From: Paralithodes platypus
Lineage: Eukaryota > Arthropoda > Malacostraca > Decapoda > Lithodidae
DNA: 64,000 bases
Assembly (NCBI GenBank): GCA_032716605.1
Contig: CM064501.1
Coordinates: forward strand, 28,134,959-28,198,958
Direction: 5' to 3'
The notes under the pieces were generated by a model. That model saw only the letters and a list, made by a program, of their open reading frames with translations. It searched no databases and had not been told where the DNA came from. A program made the position numbers and the translations under genes. Shown here in pieces: positions 1-11,619 of the stretch; position 1 is the first letter of the stretch; each line of letters opens with the position of its first letter.

Positions 1-120
1 TCTCCCAGTGATATGATGCCAAGCCTTGTGCAAGTGCCCGACATAGCCATGAGAGACAGGGTCTTAATTTCCGGTCTCATGGCGGGGAGGCTTATAATGT
101 TGACTTCAGTCTTCGTGAAC

Positions 121-1318
121 TGCGTGCTGCCCTCTCGGAATGTGGTGACACTGCTCTTGGCCCTGACGACATCTCATATGCCATGCTTTGTCATCTCCCA
201 AATGCCTCTTTGGTGTTTTTATTAGACTTGTTTAATAGGATTTGGGTTGAGGGCACTCTGCCTGCAAGCTGGAAGTTGGGCATTGTCCTTCCTATTCCTA
301 AGCCTGGAAAGGATCATTGCAATGTTTCTAGTTACCGCCCAATTTGTTTAACGTCGTGTGTGTGCAAATTGTTTGAAAAAATTATCAATGTCAGACTTGA
401 GTGGTGTCTGGAGAAGGGTGACCATGTCTCCCATTCTCGGAGTGGCTTCCGCAAACTACGGGGTACTTCTGACAACCTTATTTGACTTGAATCCTCAATC
501 TGTGAAGCTTTTGCCTCCAAGCAACATCTTGTAGCTGTGTTTTTTGACCTCGAGAAGGCTTATGACACAGCTTGGCGACATGGAATTCTACGACAACTTC
601 ATGCTTTTAGATTACGTGGTCGCCTGCCGGTGTTGCTTAGAGACTTCTTGACTGATCGTGTGTTTCGGGTCCGTGTGGGTTCTTCCCTCTCTGCGCCACT
701 GTGCCAGGAGGAAGGTGTCGCTCAGGGTTATGTCCTAAGTGCATTTTTGTTTGAGGCGGCCGTCAATAGTATTCTCGATGCTGTGCCTACTGGGGTATCC
801 TCGTCCCTATATGTGGAATTGTGGATGATTTGGCTATCTGGTTTTCTGGTTCCCGCATGACTGCTATTGAAAGACGTATGCAACTTGCGTTGGACAGGAT
901 TTCTGCGTGGGCTGATTCCAAGGGTTTTCGGTTTTCTCCCTCAAAGACTGTGGCTATGCACTTTCGCAGAATAAGAGGGGTTCACCCAGACCCTGATCTA
1001 ATGCTCTGTGGCAGGAGACTCGTTTGTGTGGCAGAGACAAAGTACTTGGGCCTCACGTTTGATTGCCGTTTGACTTGGGTTCTGCACTTGACAAATCTGA
1101 AGGCATCGTGTATGAAGGCTTTGAATCTGTTAAGGATTCTGTCACACACCTTTTGGGGTGCTGATCGCAGACCACTACTGCATATGTTTCAGGCATTTGT
1201 CGCATCCAAACTGTCGTATGGCTGTGAGGTTTACTCCTCTACCACAGACTCCAGACTTAAGACTCTAGATGCTGTTCATCATGCTGGTCTCCGTCTTGCA
1301 ACTGGAGCTATTCGGTAG
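121..1318 (+). pseudogene. Reverse transcriptase domain, I/Nimb-like (broken)
   Basis: RT blocks are read in order. First comes a fingers block around SYRPICLTS (about 330-356), then motif A FFDLEKAYDTAW (about 541-576), then EGVAQGYVLSAFLF (motif B, about 712-753). The catalytic YVDD box near 808-830 is split by a frameshift: the frame ending at 860 carries YV and the frame starting at 821 carries DDLAIWF. A stop at 482-484 also interrupts the chain. The second frame continues through the FSPSKT (motif D/E) region to 1318. Target-primed reverse transcription would have been its role; no activity is possible now. Neighbouring downstream frames continue the same protein. Confidence 0.8.
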
Positions 1319-2510
1319 TCTCAGATTACCAGCTTGCTGGTGGATCTCCCTTAGATTTACTGCGTCAATCTGTGGTTGTCCGCTGTTGGTTTCGGATTCG
1401 CCGTCTTCCAGACTCTCTTGTTTGTACCCGTGTCTCGGGTCAATCTTTGTTTTCATATTATGGTCAGCATCCTCGAATGCCTCGTCCTTTTGGTTATAGA
1501 GTTCGTGAAGTTATGAAGGAGCTTAATCTGTCGACGGTTCCTGTGAGTCCTGTGCAAATTCCAAGGATTGCACCCTGGGTCTTGCCTGAAGTGTCATTCT
1601 GCAGGTTTTTTACAGGATCGAAGGATTCAGTCTCTCCTCAGTCTCTTCTTCATAAGTTTTTGGAACATTCTTCTACTCATAATAGTTCTGTGTCTGTGTA
1701 TACTGATGGCTCTAAATCTGCCTCCGGTGTTGGTTTTGGTGTTGTGTTCCCCGACTTCAGCCGTGGAGGTAGTCTTCCTTTAGCTGCCTCAGTTTTTACT
1801 GCGGAATTGTCTGCTATCATTTTAGCTCTGAAATTGGTGTTTGCTCACCGAAACAATCATTTTACTATTTTTAGTGATTCTCATGGCTCTTGAATCTTTT
1901 AATTCTTCCCATCCTTTAGTTTTAGCGATTTTAGAGTGGCTGTTTCTCATTCATCGTCGAGGGAAAAGAGTGGATATTTGTTGGGTCTCTGCACATGTTG
2001 GTGTCAAAAGTAATGAAAGGGTGGATGCTTTGGCGAAAGCTGCAGCTTTGAGACCTTCAAATGTAAATTACCCTCTGCCTGCTTCAGATCTACGTACTCC
2101 TCTCATGTTTGCTGTTCGTGCTTGTTGGCAGGCACGGTGGGATTGTGTTACTGTTAATAAGCTCAAGGAAGTTATCAAATTAATCTCGCCAAGAGCTTGC
2201 CCTACCATTCCTCGCAAATTGGAAACTGCTTCGGCTCGCCTCCGCATTGGACATACCAGGCTCACACACGGGTTCCTTATGTGTTGAGGTGTACCGCCAT
2301 TCTGCGATGACTGTCTAGTTCCCCTTACTGTCAGGCACTTGCTGGTTGAGTGTCCCAGTTTGGTCGAATTATGTTGGAGGTTGCTTTTGTGGCACTGGAA
2401 GGCAGATGGTACTTACTGTCTCTCTTCGGTGCTTGGAGGGAAGGTTGGGTCCCCTGGAGACGATGTGTTTTTATTTTTGAAAAGGCTGGCCTCTTTCAGT
2501 TTTTTATGAT
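1319..2510 (+). pseudogene. RNase H domain and C-terminal Cys/His tail of the same element (broken)
   Basis: The RNase H acidic residues are visible: VYTDGSKSASG (Asp, about 1696-1728), FTAELSAIILAL (Glu, about 1794-1830), FSDS (Asp, about 1870-1881), and after a frameshift near 1885 WVSAHVGVKSNERVDALAK (His and Asp, about 1981-2037). The chain then runs through a segment ending THGFLMC and a stop at 2285-2287. After the stop a zinc-finger-like C-x2-C...H...C segment (FCDDCLVPLTVRHLLVECP, about 2301-2357) follows, ending near 2508. This removes the RNA strand from the RNA:DNA hybrid during insertion in related elements. One frameshift and one stop make it non-functional. Confidence 0.75.
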
Positions 2511-2656
2511 TGCATTGATTTTACTCTGATATCTAATTTTACACATGTTGTTTTACAATTTTAGTTTTCTGCAAATATGTTAGCTTGTTCGGCGCCATTT
2601 GACCTTGCTGTTGCGGTGCCAAGATTTCTATCAATAAATTAAAATTCTATGTTATC

Positions 2657-3720
2657 ATGCCACCTGAGTTCCTCTCTCCTGAGAAATGGGTAAACCTCCA
2701 AAAGTGTTTTAAGTGCTATCAGTATGGGCACATAACATCTTCCTGCAAGAACGAGCAAGTATGCTCACGCTGTGGTGACAAAGATCACTCTTTCACAACT
2801 TGCTCATCAAGCTCCCTCAAATGTAGTAATTGTAACGGTCCCCACATTGCCATAAGTTCCGAATGCCCCTTCCACTTCAATGTTCTCAAACAAACTCGTA
2901 AAAATTCAAAGACCTCCCCAACATCCTCCAGCAACCCTCGCCCTCTCTTCTCATCCCATCCAGTCACCACCATATCATATGCCTCAGCTGCTACCCCATC
3001 ACTTCCCCATCAATCCCCACCCATGCCTTCCTCCTCCTCCATCAGCTCCAACCCCTCAAGCCCTTTCTTAAATCGTGACATTTTTGGCCAAACATAAGTG
3101 CTGGTAAAAGTAGCTCTTCACTTAACAGACCACCAAGCTACCCCAACATTCAATAAACTTTTGAATGACGGCCTCACTGCTCACAATCTCCCTGCCATCT
3201 CTATTCCTGAATCCTGGTATCAATTCAGCAAAGCAAAATCCTCCAAAACTCCCACCCCTAAATACAACCCTACAGCCATCTCCTCCCCCAATACCTCCTA
3301 ATCCTCTCCCTCCCCCACCTTAGTCACCCCCTCTACCAGCACCTCCACACTCTCCATATCCACCCCCAACTCCAAGACTCTTACTCCTACTAACTCTCAA
3401 GAAACCACAACCCAAGAAACTCTTGCCAGAACCCCGCCCTCCCCAATGGTGACATGCCCATCCACACTCCTGACCCCTCCCCTATCCCATCACCATCCAT
3501 GCCTCCCTCTACCTCTACACAAAGATCTTCCTGACCTCAATGCCCCAACATCCTTTATGCCTCCCCCACCCCCTCCTACACCAAAAACACCCACCAATCC
3601 TCACAAATCTCCCAATCTCATTCCTCCCCAATCTCCTCTAAAAAGAAACCGAGCAGCCCAGCTGATTTACCCTCCCCTGACTCAAACCGTTCTCGGTCAA
3701 AATTTCGCAAAATAATAACC
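2657..3720 (+). pseudogene. Gag-like ORF1 fragment with CCHC knuckles, I-type element
   Basis: The 2657-3097 frame has zinc knuckles of the retroelement gag type: CFKCYQYGHITSSC, then CSRCGDKDHSFTTC, then a third, less regular CSNCNGPHIAISSEC. A long Pro/Ser/Thr-rich tail follows, broken into several frames to about 3720, ending in TVLGQNFAK. Such ORF1 proteins bind element RNA. The N-terminal part is missing: the reading frame begins right behind the A/T-rich 3' end of the preceding RT element. No endonuclease/RT follows, so this is a separate truncated copy or a rearranged one. Confidence 0.65.
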
Positions 3721-6490
3721 CAAGGAAGAAAGCTAACTCTCTCTCCAAATCCCTAACATTTGGAGGAGGCCGCTCCCTTTCATCCTCTCCCTCTCGCCCA
3801 CGAACAAAGTACGCGATCACCCATCCGTCCCGGATCAAACCTTTTACATCCCATTAACAGAGAGGCTCCCAATCCCTTATTCACTTAAATATCTTTGACA
3901 CACCACAAATTCACACTAAATTTTCACCATTCTTTTACTCACCCACCAGCTAAAAGTTCTGAAAAATTACAAATTACACAATGTAAAGTAAGCTCTTCAT
4001 AAAACAGTGCAACCACCTCCAAACTCGGCAGTTGACAGCTATGCCTTGCTGCCCCCCTATAGACCCTTACCATCCAAAATTGCCAGGCCACTTTTTAGAG
4101 CATTTCCATCCAAAATTGCCACCTATTGTTTGCAAAATTCACCACCCTAAATTAATACTCCGTATGTTTTTACCACCCAAAATTAAGTCTCCACCCCTTC
4201 TTGGCATGCCATACTGAAGCTCTCCCAAAATTTACTCTCAATAATATCGACAGTCACAACCATCCTTTCCCCCACCAACCCAAATTGTACAACTCAAGCA
4301 CGTTGAGTCAAGCTCCGACACTCTTTATACTCCTACTTTAACACTTTCTCTCTTACTACACCAATAAAAACTTTCCTTCTTTCACTCTCACCCACCTTTT
4401 CTATATTCATTCATTCATTCATTCTTGTGGAGTCAGACGATGGCACGGTGCAGCCTGATTAGCAACTTCTCTCCGAAGGTAATTCCTACCCACTTATCGT
4501 TCCCAACCATCATGGGTGGATAAAGGAAGAGATCAAAATGGGCCAGCAAGATATATTGGAGGCAGCTTATCAACACAGCAAGGAGAAGATAAATAGCTCC
4601 ACTGCTGCCCGGTTCCACCTGCAGTATCCGGTCACGTGCCACCACATAGCACGCATACACACCGTATCCAGAGCAGTCAGACTCCAGATTAGAAACCACG
4701 TGGTGGATAGTACGGAGAACTTCCACCGAATATACTGGCCGGCTTTGAGGTGGTGATGGCAAAGAAAGAAGAGTACAAGAAGAACAAGAATTTTTATAAT
4801 GGACCCTTACATGCCCAAAAAGACTTATTGATAGAGAAAATGTTTGGCAGATTGTCCTAAGCCCCTTTAACAATTGATGTGTCGCCTTGGACAACCCATT
4901 CAGATTTTGTTTAGACATTTGATGAAATAAACTATAAAGAGTTGATGTATAGCTGTTCTTGGTTAGAATAACAAAAGCGATTCAGTTAGCAATAGTGACA
5001 TGCATTTATAGGAAGATAAAGAGATGGTTAAATATTGGTTTATAATACCGAAGAGTTTTCTGTAGTTGATCTTATCTTGATCAATCGACAATTTGGGACA
5101 TACGTGCCCTACTATCGAAGAAGCCAGGTTATGTATTTGAGAGTATGTGACCAACTTTCAGACGTACGCTCCCAGCTATTGAAAAGCTAGGATTATATAA
5201 ATAATAGCCTTGGGACGTCTGAGCCCAGCTATCCTGTATGTCTAAGCTGATCAGACGGGTGGACTACTTAGAATCTAACTTAATCTGAAAAGTAGGCAAT
5301 AATGTAATAATACCTACAACTTATGCAGGCTAGAAGGATGAGAATTGTTGTAGAAGAGCTTTAGTTGGAGAACTAGATAGGACAGGCAATCAGGCCTCCA
5401 TAATTGCAAGCATTTATGTTGAAAGGAAACTATATTATCAATATAAATAAAACATCGTCGAAAGCATGCTAACGATCGCGCTTAATAACTATCATATGAA
5501 ATAAGTATATATCTTATTCAAAAAGTCTCTTTAGATTTAATTGATAGTTATTGTGCCTAGAGACCGCAGTCAAAGTAAGTCAAACTCTGAATAGCGATTG
5601 GACAGATAGGTAATAATTGGAATTTATAACTCCGAAGGACAATTTATACTGTATCATCGTAAGTATTGAAACTCTTTAAGTTTGAACGTATTTCGTCCCG
5701 GATCGAGAATCATTAGCTATGAGGACTATTGGTTGCCTTTAAGCTTATAAAATAATGTACAAACTTCCGAACAACTGTCGAATTATTCCAACCATATCAG
5801 TATAAGTATTTCTGAAATATATACTACAGTGTATGCTGTTTCGTTTTGCAAAGGAACTCTTTTGTGTATCTTTGCCTTTTGGTGGATATTCTACGATACT
5901 AAAAATTGTTCTAGTATAATACAGATCACCTGGACAGTAGAGTGTTAAAAGTTCCCTTGGGAGTACTGGACAATCAACAGTTTAACATGGAAAGAATAAT
6001 GTTGAGAATGAAGGTTAAGAGGAAGTTGTCAAAAGAATGAGTTGCTGTAGTAAGTCGACGCCTTCATCACTAGACTTTTAACGTGTGAAGTTGGAGTGTT
6101 TTTGGTCAACTCTACCAGTTTCTCGATCCTCCTCTCGCTCTTCTCCGAGGCCGTAGGAGATTTTTGCGCGGCCCAGTTTCAAGTTCAACATGAGCATTAC
6201 GTAGGACGGGATGAAAACGCGGAGATCATGAGTTAGCAAAATAATTGTCCAAGTAGCGGTTTGTTCACTACTCCTACAAATGATCTCCAGCAACCAATGG
6301 ATGAAAAAAAGGGGGTTTCCTCGACGCAGTAGTTATTATCAGCTCATTATCAATTTACCTGTGAGTGGGTATTCGATAAATGTGGATAATTTAACAATGT
6401 AAACAGACCATCAAGAAACTAGATGTTATCCCTTTGTATAAGCAAGTAGCTAGTTTAGCATGGGCAGGAATAGTAAAAATAGCTGGATAA
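3721..6490. other. No gene recognised; simple repeats
   Basis: 3721-4030 looks like the decayed end of the preceding gag tail. 4060-4200 carries four degenerate repeats of CCAAAATTGCCA/CCCAAAATTAAG type. 4410-4426 is a short ATTC run. An open frame on the minus strand (4433-4918) and a shorter one on plus (4538-4756) overlap; neither shows a domain I recognise. 4920-6490 is A/T-rich with nothing I can assign. Confidence 0.5.
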
Positions 6491-6491
6491 T

Positions 6492-7122
6492 AGGTATTAC
6501 CAGTCTCGCTAAGGCAGCCTCCCAGAAGCTGGGTGTGCTCAACCACCTCAAGGGGTTCTTTATCCATGCGCAGATTCTTGTTCTGTACAGGGGCACAGTG
6601 CGTCCATGTATTGAGTATTGTTCCCATGTGTGGGGAGGGTCCTCTCACACCGCACTCCTACATAAAGTAGAAAGGAAAGCCTTTCGCATCATTACCTCCC
6701 GTCCACTTACCAACTCTCTGCAATCTCTCTCTCTTCGCCGCAATGTTGCATCTCTCTCGCTATTCTATCGCTACTACAATAATCAGTGTTCCTCGGAGCT
6801 TTCCCAGTGTATACCACCTCCTCTACGTAGGGTACGTAATACCCGCCTTGCAACACAATCCCACCCTTACTCTGTAAAACTCTCCAACCCAAGAGTGAAA
6901 CGCTATTCTCAGACTTTCTTCTATTCAACTGCTGAGCTCTGGAACTCTCTCCCAGAATCAGACTTTTCCTCTTCCTATGACTTAAATTGCTTCAAACTCC
7001 ATGTGTCCAGGCATTTTAGCTCGAACGTCCCTTGATTTCGGCCCTGTCACTCTTTGAAATCTGGGGGAGGCACTCGCTGCAGGCAGTTATTCCTTTTGTC
7101 TCCCTCATTCACATAGAAAAAA
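6492..7122 (+). pseudogene. Jockey-like non-LTR element, 3' end of RT ORF (5'-truncated copy)
   Basis: The frame from about 6493 (ITSLAKAASQKLGVLN) to the stop after 7035 encodes the RT C-terminal region of the Jockey-like family seen three more times here (27 kb, 59 kb, and reversed at 18-23 kb). Shared blocks are RPCIEYCSHVWGGSSHTALL, SLFYRYYNNQCSSELSQC and TAELWNSLPES. The 3' untranslated part ends in CACATAG plus an A8 tail at 7115-7124. Everything 5' of motif E is missing, the usual result of incomplete target-primed reverse transcription. This segment itself has no stop. Confidence 0.85.
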
Positions 7123-7132
7123 AAGGTGCTGT

Positions 7133-7544
7133 TTAACTCCTTAAGTGAGGGCATAATTGCCCAAAATTACCTTCATTACTATGTTTTGTTCATGCATAAT
7201 CAAGAGCCAGAGCGTAATACAAATATACATCCGTGAAAGTAAAATGATAGAGATTTCCAATGGCACTTGAATCATCCCTGTACGACATCTGGTTCTCTTG
7301 CAACGATCATGCAAACGAAGGCCAAAATCGGTAAAAAAAAAAAAAAAAATTGCTGCTTTTGCTATGTGTGACGCTGCACATGAGTTAGCGAGCCATCTCT
7401 CAAGAGCTCAGTGTGTGCCCACGGCCTGCAGGCGGCGGTTGGAGCCCCTGTGCGCTCCTTGCAACAGCTGGCCTCTCTCTCAGGCCTGATAATAGCCTCA
7501 AACTGGCGTCCGTCATATGACGGGCATCGTACAGAAGGGGTTAA
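7133..7544 (-). mobile_element. TTAA-flanked MITE, diverged member of the ~488-bp family
   Basis: Bounded by TTAA at 7133-7136 and 7541-7544. It contains the family core CATGCATAATCAAGAGCCAGAGCGTAATAC (split, about 7191-7220), matching the copies at 53461 and, more distantly, 24486. Sits 11 bases behind the Jockey-like tail. Contains an A17-type run near 7333-7349. No ORF. Likely mobilised by a piggyBac-type transposase, inferred from the TTAA target and the CCC/CTC ends. Confidence 0.6.
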
Positions 7545-7661
7545 AGCCCAACTTTCCACCTACAAGAATCACACGCCACAAAACGGTCTTTGTGGCATTA
7601 CGCCATTCATATTTTGATGTGTTCTTGATACTAATTCATGTGTCTCAAAGTAGCATAATGT

Positions 7662-9240
7662 ACCTTACAGTTTCTTACAGTTTCTTACATTAGATCCTCT
7701 GGAAAAAGGCAAACTAGGCCTGTGTATCCAGCTCAGTACCAGTACTTGCACTGCTGTGGTCGTTCACGGTGTTGGCGGCGGCGGTAGCAGACGCATTTTT
7801 TTTTACTATTCTGTATTTTTGCTTTATAATCAAACTTCAAATCTTGTTTTCCCCATGCTTTATCAAGATTACTTTCAAACTCCCTTATTGATTCGGAATC
7901 GACTACATACTGGGGCAGTGCGTTCCACTCATTTACCACTCTATCACAAAATGAGTTCTTTGCCTTCTCAAGCCTATTTCTTTCTTTGTAAATTTTCTTA
8001 GTGTCCTCTCGTTCTTGTTCCCTCCCGCATCAAGAAGATACCTTCACACACATCCTCATCATACTTTCCTGACACTATCTTAAAAGTCTCTATCATATCC
8101 CCTCTCTTTCTCCTATATGCCAGTGTCGGAAGCCCCAGTGTCCTCAACCTCTGCTCATAGCCCGCGTTCTTCAACGTTGGTACTAGCTTGCTAGCTCTCC
8201 TCTACATTTTCTCCACTGCTTCTATATCCTTTACCATATATGGAGCCCACACCTGGTTCACATATTCCAGGTGCGGCCTAACCAGCGCTGTATAGAGATT
8301 CCTGAAGATTTCTTCGTCAAGTGACACAAAATTAATGTCCTCCTTATCAGCCCTACAATTCTATTGGCTTTGTTTATCTTTACCGCTAAATGTTCTGAGA
8401 AATTTAACTTATTGTATATCACTACTCCTATACCCTTTTCTGCATTCACTTCCTCCATCGCTTCATACATACTGTATCCTACCTTGTCTATCTTGCTTGT
8501 CCCAATCCGCATGTACTTGCATTTTTTTGGATGAAAAGGCATTAACCAATGCTCAGATCATCCCTTCATGCCCTCCACATCTCCTTGAAGCAAACCCACA
8601 TCTTCCTTACTTCTCACTCTTCTATACAGCTTAGTGTCATCCGCATACAGGTATACCTCACTTCCATTAGTTATAACTTCAGGTAAGTCGTTGATAAATA
8701 TAACGAACAGTAGTGATCCCAACACAGATCCCTGAGGTACCCCACTTGTAATTTCCCTCCACCCCGAGCCTATTCCATTCACCAGTACCCTCTGTCTCCG
8801 ATCTTTCAGGAAGGCTTCTATCGATTTCATACATTTCTCCCCTATATTATAGCTTCTAACTTTCTCTATTAACCTTTTATGTGGGACCTTATCGAAGGCC
8901 TTCATAAAATCGCAATATACCACGTCTATTACATCACCATCCTCTAGAATTTGCATCCAATCATCTACCACCTTAATTAGCTGTAGTACCGTCGACCTCC
9001 CCGGCAAGAATCCGAACTGTCTCCCACTGAAAATTTTGTTTGATTTCATATGCTCCATTATTCCTTCTCTAATTACCGTTTCCATTAGTTTACACACAAC
9101 ACTTGTCAAACTGACTGGCCTATAATTTCCTGGGTCATTTCTCTTTCCCTTCTTAAATATAGCTGTTATGTTCGCCTCTCTCCAGTCCATCGGGATTTTT
9201 CCTGTATTAAACGATACCTCAAATAACATTTGAGTAATAA
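7662..9240 (-). pseudogene. CR1-like non-LTR reverse transcriptase, 5'-truncated
   Basis: Read on the minus strand from about 9239 (QMLFEVSFNTGKIPMDW) the protein shows NYRPVSLTSVVCKLME, FMKAFDKVPHKRL (motif A), SGVPQGSVLGSLLF (motif B) and YLYADDTKLYRRV (motif C with intact YADD, about 8640-8680). The chain runs without a break to about 8558, then continues in other frames through a 3' region (KKCKYMRIG; ends near 7733). The 3' end is not poly(A) but about two and a half copies of a short TTTCTTACAG-type repeat (about 7668-7695), as expected for CR1-group elements. EN and ORF1 are absent. Frameshifts near 8550 and 8260 kill it. Confidence 0.8.
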
Positions 9241-9516
9241 CAGTACCATGGCGAGTCACCAAATGCCAGGGAAATTTCAAACTTGTTTGACATTTTTGTG
9301 ATGTGCGCCGAATTTTGGACACTCCGTAACCTTACCTTGGGACACTTCGTTGCATACCGTGGTGAATCTAGGCTCATCCAAGTACTTTTTTTATTGGCTA
9401 GGTACGTGTCCTGTTCCTTAGTGGCCCCCAAAACACATTGGGACTGCCCACAGTATGGAAAGAGATGGCTTGGTTATCTATGGTTAGCTATTGACAATGC
9501 TATGCCGTACAAACTG

Positions 9517-9723
9517 TTAACCTTTAGAAGATTATGACACATTTCGACAAGTATTCTGTCTATCATTGGACGATTTTATACAGATTCAGAAGGATCTGTG
9601 CGACTTATGAGGATAATGACTATCATAATCAACCCTCTGACTTCAATATACCATTCCTGATCTGAATAAAATCGTCTAATAATAGCTAATAAACCGAAAA
9701 GAAATTCATGAGCGGATCTTTAA
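9517..9723. mobile_element. Palindromic TTAA MITE (family P), copy 1
   Basis: TTAA at 9517-9520 and 9720-9723. The two halves are imperfect inverted repeats sharing the GACGATTTTATACAGATTCAG / TCTGAATAAAATCGTC core. About 207 bp, no ORF. Confidence 0.6.
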
Positions 9724-9812
9724 AAGGATAATTATCTCGAATCTATTGTACATCATGTAACCCAAGAACTGCCCTCTGCAAAACCCTGTGCACCAAAGCG
9801 AATGCAAGGAGT

Positions 9813-10029
9813 TTAGCCCTTTTAGTCCCGGTAAAGTCTTTATAATTTGATTTCAGCTACATGTAGACGATTTAATAAAGCTTAGAACAGACATAGGGTA
9901 AGGTAGCTAAAAGTATTTATGGAGATAGTTTGTAGCCTTATAATGGGTAGATGTCCTTCCTAATCTGAATACAATCGTCTAATGATTGCCAAAAAATGAA
10001 AAGGACACCTCCGGTACTGAAAAGGTTAA
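9813..10029. mobile_element. Palindromic TTAA MITE (family P), copy 2
   Basis: Left end TTAGCCCTTTTAG (TTAG instead of TTAA) at 9813, right end ...CTGAAAAGGTTAA with TTAA 10026-10029. Halves share GTAGACGATTTAATAAAGCTTAG against CTGAATACAATCGTCTAAT. The right TTAA is also the left boundary of the next copy. Confidence 0.6.
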
Positions 10030-10237
10030 CCCCTTGAGGGTTTTGACGCATATTGACAGTTTGTTCAGGCCATCATTAGACGACTTTATACAACTTAGAA
10101 AGGATCTGTAGACATCAGAAGGGTAAATAATATCTCGATTAACCCTCTGACTTCCATATCCTTCCTAATCTGAATATACATGTCTAATGATAACCAGAAT
10201 ATACTGTCAAAATACGTCATGATCAGCAAAGGGTTAA
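10026..10237. mobile_element. Palindromic TTAA MITE (family P), copy 3
   Basis: TTAA 10026-10029 and 10234-10237, 212 bp. Ends TTAACCCCTTGAGG and CAGCAAAGGGTTAA are inverted repeats continuing inward through TTTTGACGCATATTGACAG versus CTGTCAAAATACGTCA. Whole element folds into one long imperfect hairpin. Confidence 0.7.
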
Positions 10238-11333
10238 TTGGTTGAAGCCCAGGTGATCTGATAAGTGATCACCTGTCCAGGTGGCTGATTCCGTTACAAC
10301 TTTGGTCAGCTACCATAATTATTTCCTCCCAATCTCAATCTCCATATTCCTATCGTTCTCATCCTCGCTCATGTTATTATAATTATCTCTCTCTCATGTT
10401 GTTTGTTTGTTAATATCGTATGGACAGCTTACCGCATTTTTGGCTAAGGTTACGGTATTCACTTTCACTATAAACGATCGCAGGTAGATATTGTCTGGTC
10501 GCTAGCAAAGCTAGAACTGCGTAAGTTGATTAACTTGGCCGTCTTTTTATAGTGATCAGAAGCTAAATTCCTGGGTCTTCTAGGCAAATTGTGGGATGCC
10601 ATGGGTTGGTTCGTGCCACTTCCAAGCTCGTCTACATTGATCCTTAGGTTGCTGCTGTTCGCCGTAGCTGCCAACCGTCAAAATCCGCGAACGTTCCCAT
10701 GGGTCCAAAGGTACACCGAAGTTAAGTTCGTGGTGTAATGAGTCATTCCATAACTACACCGTAGCACTTCCGTATTGCAGTGAAATTGGGGCAAAAATTT
10801 GTATGATTCATCGCGCTTTGAGGTTCGCGACATGTCGCCACGTTATTCTTGTAGGGGGGAAACGAACTTAACCCGGGTAGTGCTAGAGCTATGTTTTTGA
10901 GAGTGCCACCAGTGTGACCCCTTTAAATAAAAATTTGTAAAAATTTTGTTAAATTTACCATATAGCAATATTTCTGCTCCATATGCACATATTATACTTG
11001 TATAATGAATATGTGAATGTTGAAGAACCAGAAAATAGATGTAAAGAGGAATAAACCAGTGAAAAACTGGATTATTGTGACGGGAGGTGTCGGTAGAGGC
11101 ATACAAGGGAGTGCGGCATACAGTAGGTGTGCCTTCATTGCTTGCCAGAGGCACTCTGAGCTCTCAGCTCTCTACTCCGGACGAGGGAGGCCAGGACAGG
11201 GTATGGGAGGGTGAAAAGATGATTTTTAGGCGGGAGAGAGGATGTGTAGGGAGTGTGGGTGGGAAAATAACCAATACATGAGCAGGGGGGAAACGGGGGA
11301 AGAAGGCAGGTGTTGGATGGGAAACATGCTGCC
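10238..11333. other. No gene recognised
   Basis: Intergenic or intronic sequence. A small inverted repeat AGGTGATC-loop-GATCACCT lies at about 10250-10275. Short open frames are present but show no domain or codon pattern I trust. Confidence 0.4.
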
Positions 11334-11619
11334 TAATATAATAGCTAGGGCTAACATTCAAACCTATTCAGGCAGGAGGTCTGTCACCAATACCACTGCG
11401 AAGGTTAAAACGAGGAATCGGGTATTTCTACCTTTGTTCCTCCCCTGTCAAGCTTAAGGAAGCCGGATTTCGATTAAAAGACTGTCGGTCCCCCACTCGA
11501 CTTGAGGTTGGGGAGGAACACAGGTTGAAGTACCAGATTTCTCCTTTTAACTTCCGCAGTGGTATAGGTGACAGACATCCTGCTTGAATAGGTTCGAATC
11601 TTAGCCCTAGCTATTATAT
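11334..11619. repeat. Head-to-head SINE-like inverted repeat (~110-bp arms)
   Basis: Left arm 11334-11446 and right arm 11509-11619 are inverted copies separated by about 62 bases. Outer ends share AATATAATAGCTAGGGCTAA, inner ends the GGGGAGGAACA / TGTTCCTCCCC pair. The right arm contains GGTTCGAATC (RNA polymerase III B-box) preceded by GTGGTATAGGTGACAG, which resembles an A-box. So the arms look like two tRNA-derived SINE heads in opposite orientation, or one hairpin MITE. The SINE reading is inference. Confidence 0.55.

Larger units (their letters stand above)
1..2650 (+). mobile_element. I/Nimb-like non-LTR retrotransposon, 3' part
   Basis: The stretch holds a decayed polyprotein in successive frames: fingers and palm of a reverse transcriptase, thumb, an RNase H domain and a Cys/His tail. 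It ends in an A/T-rich 3' sequence (AATAAATT near 2632-2640). An RNase H downstream of the RT is typical of the I/Nimb group of non-LTR elements. The 5' part (ORF1, endonuclease) lies before the window or is missing. Several stops and frameshifts show the copy is dead. The clade is inferred from domain order and motif style only. Confidence 0.8.

Noticed and set aside
4433..4918. 161-codon open frame on the minus strand with hydrophobic stretches
   Set aside because: No domain recognised, an overlapping plus-strand frame is equally plausible, and no splice or promoter context; not called a gene.
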